Origin: an uncultured Acetatifactor sp.
GTDB taxonomy: Bacteria > Bacillota > Clostridia > Lachnospirales > Lachnospiraceae
NCBI GenBank assembly: GCA_948496895.1
Contig: CAOOJO010000082.1
Span: forward strand, 1-9,069
Reading direction: 5' to 3'
DNA length: 9,069 bases
In this document: positions 5,824-9,069 of the stretch, piece after piece
How positions within the stretch are numbered: position 1 is the stretch's first letter
How the letters are laid out: each line of letters starts with the position of its first letter
Position numbers and translations under genes: made by a program
The notes under the pieces: model-generated
The model's database searches: none
What the model saw: only the letters and a program-made list of their open reading frames with translations
What the model was told of the DNA's origin: nothing

Positions 5824-6891
5824 TCAGGCCGGATACGAGGCCGTCCTGCCGTCCTGGAAGATGGCCAGGAGGCTTTTCCCGTCCGCGGCGGGGCAGGTGA
5901 TCTCAAAGGCATGGGCCGTGGTGCCGATCCGGTAGGGAAGGTAGCGCACCTCCCTGTTCTCCTGGCAGGGACTGATCCTGGCCAGGATCTCCTGCAATGC
6001 CTCCAGGCTCTCCGTATAGCTGCCGGTCTCGTCCAGGCAGAACTGCTGGGCATAATAGAGCTTGCGCAGCTCCCACTTGCGCCTCTCGTCCTCCGGAATC
6101 CGGAAATCCTCCGCCTCCTGCCCCTTCCCCGCGAAGAACACAAAGGCCCAGAGCTCCGGATAATGGATGTTGATCACCCCGGTGGGGGCCCAGACCCAGT
6201 TGTCCTCAGGCAGGGGCCTGTCCGTCCCGGGACAGAGGCGTTTCTTAAACTGCCCCTCCTCTATATCCACCTTCCACTGCACCCTGGAGAAATTCATGCG
6301 GTAGTACTCCCCCGGCAGGGGCGGGCGCTTTTCCCCGGCGCACTCCTGCAGGGCGGCGAAGGGGATGACCACCTCCACGGACCAGGAACGGTTGTGGGCT
6401 CCGGGGTCGTTCAGCCTTCCGTCAATATAGACGGCAGAGCGAATACCATGAAACTCATATCCGTTTATGGGCTTCCCGCCGTCCCGATAGGCCTTGGTCA
6501 GCAGCAGGTCCCAGGTGGTGTTCAGGGCGTTCATCTCGTATTCGAAATAGGCCTGGGTGTCGGAATCCGGGTCGATGAAAATCTCGAAATCATTGTCCTG
6601 GAAGATGACACAGTCATGCTCCAGCTGGTGGGCCCAGATCTCGTCTCCCTCCAGCACTGCGCCGATGTAGAGGTTCTCATGGTTCCAGGCCATCTTGGCC
6701 CGGGTGCGGAACCTGGGTACGGGGCGGATTGCCCCCTCGATGTCCGGGAAGTCCTCCGTGAAGGGGATGTCCCTCCAGAACTCCTTGTCCAGGCGCCCGT
6801 CCAGGGTGAATGCCTTGTCGTTGAACCGGCAGGCGTACACCGGGGGCTGAAAGCCCAGCGCCGGGACGGGGATGCGGTGATTCGTGCTCAT
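5824..6891 (-). CDS. CBM9-like (DOMON-type) carbohydrate-binding protein, apparently cytoplasmic
   Basis: This 355-residue protein starts MSTNHRIPVP. Residues about 25-245 fit the family 9 carbohydrate-binding module-like fold: an opening FTLDGRLDKEFWRDIPFTED block (28-47), then MAWNHENLYIGAVLEGDEIW (67-86), the acidic DNDFEIFIDPD (99-109), YFEYEMNALNTTWD (115-128), WSVEVVIPFAAL (170-181) and the late NIHYPELWAFV (241-251). These match the aromatic and acidic pattern of the family that binds sugar ends in xylanases and stand-alone proteins. A helical, charged C-terminal part (about 255-355) is not assigned. No catalytic domain, signal peptide or membrane segment is visible, unusual for a sugar-binding module. 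The frame stays open upstream to 7134, but this ATG is preceded 8 bases away by GAGG and the promoter lies inside the longer frame. Role is inferred: perhaps binding or processing imported oligosaccharides; an undiscovered enzymatic activity is possible. Confidence 0.85.
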   Translation of the reverse strand: MSTNHRIPVPALGFQPPVYACRFNDKAFTLDGRLDKEFWRDIPFTEDFPDIEGAIRPVPRFRTRAKMAWNHENLYIGAVLEGDEIWAHQLEHDCVIFQDNDFEIFIDPDSDTQAYFEYEMNALNTTWDLLLTKAYRDGGKPINGYEFHGIRSAVYIDGRLNDPGAHNRSWSVEVVIPFAALQECAGEKRPPLPGEYYRMNFSRVQWKVDIEEGQFKKRLCPGTDRPLPEDNWVWAPTGVINIHYPELWAFVFFAGKGQEAEDFRIPEDERRKWELRKLYYAQQFCLDETGSYTESLEALQEILARISPCQENREVRYLPYRIGTTAHAFEITCPAADGKSLLAIFQDGRTASYPA

Positions 6892-7011
6892 ATGCGCTTC
6901 CTCTCTTTCTCTCTTTTTTACCGGAATAGAACATATACCTGCGGTGGATATCATTTGCCATAAAGCATCATGAATTGCTGGCAGGTTTGACCGCTGGCGA
7001 GTATACCAGTT

Positions 7012-7040
7012 AGGATAGCACGGCGGCAGGGAAAGGTCAA
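7012..7040 (-). promoter_or_regulatory. Promoter of the CBM9-like gene
   Basis: On the minus strand TTGACC (7040-7035, five of six) is followed at 17 bp by TATCCT (7017-7012, four of six), preceded by TGC, an extended -10. Transcription would start near 7005, leaving a leader of about 110 nt. The -35 lies within GGTTGACC, an imperfect dyad; a similar GGTTTGACC occurs on the plus strand at 6984-6992, just downstream of the predicted start, so the pair could be operator half-sites. Confidence 0.6.
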
Positions 7041-7051
7041 CCAGTAAAGTG

Positions 7052-7080
7052 GCCGAAAAATCCCTCTGGCATTTTCCGGC
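7052..7080. promoter_or_regulatory. Operator-like inverted repeat in the divergent promoter region
   Basis: GCCGAAAAAT (7052-7061) and ATTTTCCGGC (7071-7080) are inverted copies matching at 9 of 10 positions around a 9-bp centre. The centre falls on the -35 of the GH3 promoter and the repeat lies just upstream of the CBM9-like gene's -35, so one bound regulator could affect both genes. The repressor is not encoded in the window. Confidence 0.5.
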
Positions 7081-7095
7081 AGGCTGTAGTATACT
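7066..7095 (+). promoter_or_regulatory. Promoter of the GH3 gene
   Basis: A good -10, TATACT (7090-7095, five of six), lies 18 bp after a weak -35, CTGGCA (7066-7071, four of six). Predicted start is near 7102, giving a short leader of about 35 nt with a ribosome binding site AAAGGA at 7121-7126. The weak -35 sits in the inverted repeat at 7052-7080. Confidence 0.55.
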
Positions 7096-7136
7096 TAGCA
7101 ATACCAGAAAAGGACCATAGAAAGGACAAACCATAT

Positions 7137-9069
7137 ATGGAAATCGCAGAAAACAGAGAAAAGACCAGAGAGTATAAGGAGCGCGCCAGACAGCTGGTGG
7201 CCCAGATGACCCTGGAGGAGAAGGTGAACCAGACGGTGCACAATGCCCCCGCCATCGAGCGTCTGGGCCTGAAGGCCTACAACTGGTGGAACGAGGCGCT
7301 CCACGGGGTGGCCCGGGCCGGGGTGGCCACCGTGTTCCCCCAGGCCATCGGCCTGGCCGCCACCTTTGACGAGGAATTCATAGAACAGGTGGCGGACGCC
7401 ATCTCCACCGAGGCCCGCGCCAAGTTCAACATGCAGCAGGCCCAGGACGACACGGGGATTTACAAGGGGCTTACCTTCTGGTCGCCCAACGTGAACATCT
7501 TCCGGGATCCCAGATGGGGCAGGGGCCATGAGACCTTCGGGGAGGATCCCTACCTGACGTCCCGGATGGGTGTGGGGTTCGTAAAGGGCCTTCAGGGACA
7601 TGACGAGAGATTCCTGAAGGCCGCCGCCTGCACCAAGCACCTGGCAGTCCACAGCGGCCCCGAGGGAGTACGTCACACCTTCGACGCGGCGGTGGGGAAG
7701 CAGGACCTCTACGAGACCTACCTTCCCGCCTTCAAGGCCTGCGTACAGGAGGGCCATGTGGAGGCCGTGATGGGGGCCTACAACCGGGTGAACGGTGTGC
7801 CCTGCTGCGGCAACAAAATGCTGCTCCAGGACATCCTGCGGGAGGAATGGGGCTTCCAGGGCCATGTGGTCAGCGACTGCGGCGCCATCTGGGACTTCCA
7901 TGAGATGCATCATGTGACGGACACCCCCGTGGAGTCCGCCGCCATGGCCATGAACGGAGGCTGCGACCTGAACTGCGGCAATATGTTCTACTACCTGAAG
8001 CAGGCCGTGGAGGAGGGCATGGTAAAGGAGAGCCGCCTGGACGAGGCTTTGGTGAACCTGCTCACCACTCGGATGAAGCTGGGGGTGCTGGACAGGAAGG
8101 AGGACAATCCATTCGACCAGATTCCCTACAGCGTGGTGGACAGTGAGCCCATGCGGGAGCTGAACCGGGAGGCGGCCGCCCGCAGCGTGGTGCTCCTAAA
8201 GAATGAGGGAGGGCTCCTGCCCTTGGGCAAGTCTTCCCTAAAGACCGTAGGTGTCATAGGTCCCAATGCCAATAACCGCAGGGCCCTGGTTGGCAATTAT
8301 GAAGGCACGGCGTCCAGGTACTGGACGATCGCGGAGGGCATCCAGGAATACCTGGGCAGCGATGTGCGGGTCATGTTCTCCGAGGGATGCCATCTGTACC
8401 TGGACAAGCTGGAGAACTGCGCGGAGAGGAATGACCGCATGTCCGAGGTGAAGGCCGTGTGCGAAGGCAGCGATATAGTCATAGTGTGCCTGGGCCTGGA
8501 TGCCGGGCTGGAGGGAGAGCAGGGAGACGCCAACAATTCCTACGGCAGTGGAGACAAGCCCGACCTGAACCTTCCGGGGCTCCAGGAGGAGGTGCTTGAG
8601 ACGGCCTGGGCCAGCGGCAAGCCCGTGGTCCTGGTGCTGCTGTCCGGAAGCGCCCTGGCGGTGAACTGGGCGGAGGGCCATGTACCGGCCATCCTGCAGG
8701 GATGGTATCCCGGCGCGGAGGGCGGCAGGGCCATAGCGGAGATTCTGTTCGGAGAGCGCTGCCCGGAGGGAAAGCTTCCCGTGACCTTCTACCGCTCCAG
8801 CGAGGAGCTGCCTGACTTTGAGGATTATAGCATGAAGGGCAGGACCTACCGCTACATGCAGCAGCAGGCTCTGTATCCCTTCGGCTACGGCCAGTCCTAC
8901 ACCACCTTCGACTACAGCGACGTAACTGTAGATTCCGGCATGCTATCCCAGGACGGTATCACCCTGCGGGCCAGGGTGAAGAATACAGGGACCATGGCAG
9001 GAGCCGAGACTGTCCAGGCCTATGTGAAGATTGAGAGGGAGGGCACGCCCAATGCCCAGCTGAAGGGAA
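7137..9069 (+). CDS. GH3 beta-glycosidase, beta-xylosidase/arabinosidase-like clade (3' end outside window)
   Basis: The first 644 codons are present; the frame is open at the window end. GH3 enzymes release terminal beta-linked sugars by a retaining mechanism. The TIM-barrel domain (about 15-320) shows YNWWNEALHGVARAG (48-62), FPQAIGLAATFD (67-78), DPRWGRGHETFGEDPYL (124-140), TKHLAVHSGPEGVRH (166-180) and the nucleophile D247 in HVVSDCGAI. The alpha/beta sandwich (about 345-560) carries VVLLKNEGGLLPL and the GLEGEQGD segment, where E459 or E461 is the likely acid/base. A fibronectin-III-like domain begins near 605 (RVKNTGTMAGAETVQAYVK), as expected for this architecture. The WWNEALHGVA signature is typical of the beta-xylosidase/alpha-arabinofuranosidase clade rather than classical BglX, but substrate cannot be fixed from sequence. 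No signal peptide, so cytoplasmic. The ATG follows AAAGGA (7121-7126) by 10 bases. It is divergent from the CBM9-like gene and shares its control region. Confidence 0.92.
   Translation, partial: MEIAENREKTREYKERARQLVAQMTLEEKVNQTVHNAPAIERLGLKAYNWWNEALHGVARAGVATVFPQAIGLAATFDEEFIEQVADAISTEARAKFNMQQAQDDTGIYKGLTFWSPNVNIFRDPRWGRGHETFGEDPYLTSRMGVGFVKGLQGHDERFLKAAACTKHLAVHSGPEGVRHTFDAAVGKQDLYETYLPAFKACVQEGHVEAVMGAYNRVNGVPCCGNKMLLQDILREEWGFQGHVVSDCGAIWDFHEMHHVTDTPVESAAMAMNGGCDLNCGNMFYYLKQAVEEGMVKESRLDEALVNLLTTRMKLGVLDRKEDNPFDQIPYSVVDSEPMRELNREAAARSVVLLKNEGGLLPLGKSSLKTVGVIGPNANNRRALVGNYEGTASRYWTIAEGIQEYLGSDVRVMFSEGCHLYLDKLENCAERNDRMSEVKAVCEGSDIVIVCLGLDAGLEGEQGDANNSYGSGDKPDLNLPGLQEEVLETAWASGKPVVLVLLSGSALAVNWAEGHVPAILQGWYPGAEGGRAIAEILFGERCPEGKLPVTFYRSSEELPDFEDYSMKGRTYRYMQQQALYPFGYGQSYTTFDYSDVTVDSGMLSQDGITLRARVKNTGTMAGAETVQAYVKIEREGTPNAQLKG

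Noticed and set aside
5911..6963. Open frame of 350 codons on the plus strand opposite the CBM9-like gene
   Set aside because: It is the antisense of a recognisable family gene, has low-complexity Gly/Val/Leu/Pro composition and no recognisable domain. GC-rich coding DNA commonly leaves such antisense frames open.
6892..7134. N-terminal extension of the CBM9-like protein by 81 residues
   Set aside because: The extension has no family similarity and would start upstream of the best promoter, while the ATG at 6891 has a well-placed GAGG site and begins just before the recognisable domain.

Overview
The window looks like a carbohydrate-catabolism region of a gut Clostridia genome, most likely Lachnospiraceae. 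The evidence is low-GC-Gram-positive style signals (strong AGGAGG-type ribosome binding sites, TTGACA/TATAAT promoters, hairpin-plus-T-tract terminators) combined with fairly GC-rich genes. The genes use AGG arginine codons freely and resemble Firmicutes gut glycosidases. The species assignment is inference.

Layout: (1) 1-137 is the 3' end of a gene for a tRNA-binding (EMAP/Trbp111-type) domain, as found at the C-terminus of methionyl-tRNA synthetase. (2) 138-438 is a regulatory interval with a weak terminator, a perfect TTTGAAA/TTTCAAA dyad, a sigma-A promoter and a 24-bp direct repeat spaced 40 bp apart at the transcription start. (3) 439-3522 is a full-length GH2 beta-galactosidase (lacZ), ending in a good terminator. 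(4) 3523-3855 holds that terminator, then a strong extended -10 promoter and a roughly 200-nt leader rich in hairpins. (5) 3856-4263 is a small coiled-coil protein built on six 21-bp repeats, followed after 70 bp and probably in the same transcript by (6) a GH29 alpha-L-fucosidase (4334-5707). (7) 5745-5791 is a terminator between convergent genes. (8) 5824-6891 on the minus strand is a signal-less CBM9-like carbohydrate-binding protein. (9) 6892-7136 is a divergent promoter region with an operator-like inverted repeat. (10) 7137-9069 is a GH3 beta-xylosidase/beta-glucosidase-like enzyme running off the window.

How it works together: beta-galactosidase, alpha-1,3/4-type fucosidase and GH3 exo-glycosidase are all predicted cytoplasmic (no signal peptides), as is the CBM9-like protein. 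This fits trimming of imported galactosylated, fucosylated and possibly xylosylated oligosaccharides inside the cell. Each transcription unit has its own promoter and operator-like sequence, so the units are probably regulated separately. No transporter, regulator gene, tRNA, rRNA, mobile element or CRISPR array is visible. The most unusual parts are the coiled-coil repeat protein with its structured leader and the intracellular CBM9-like protein. I do not see clear evidence for a wholly new system.
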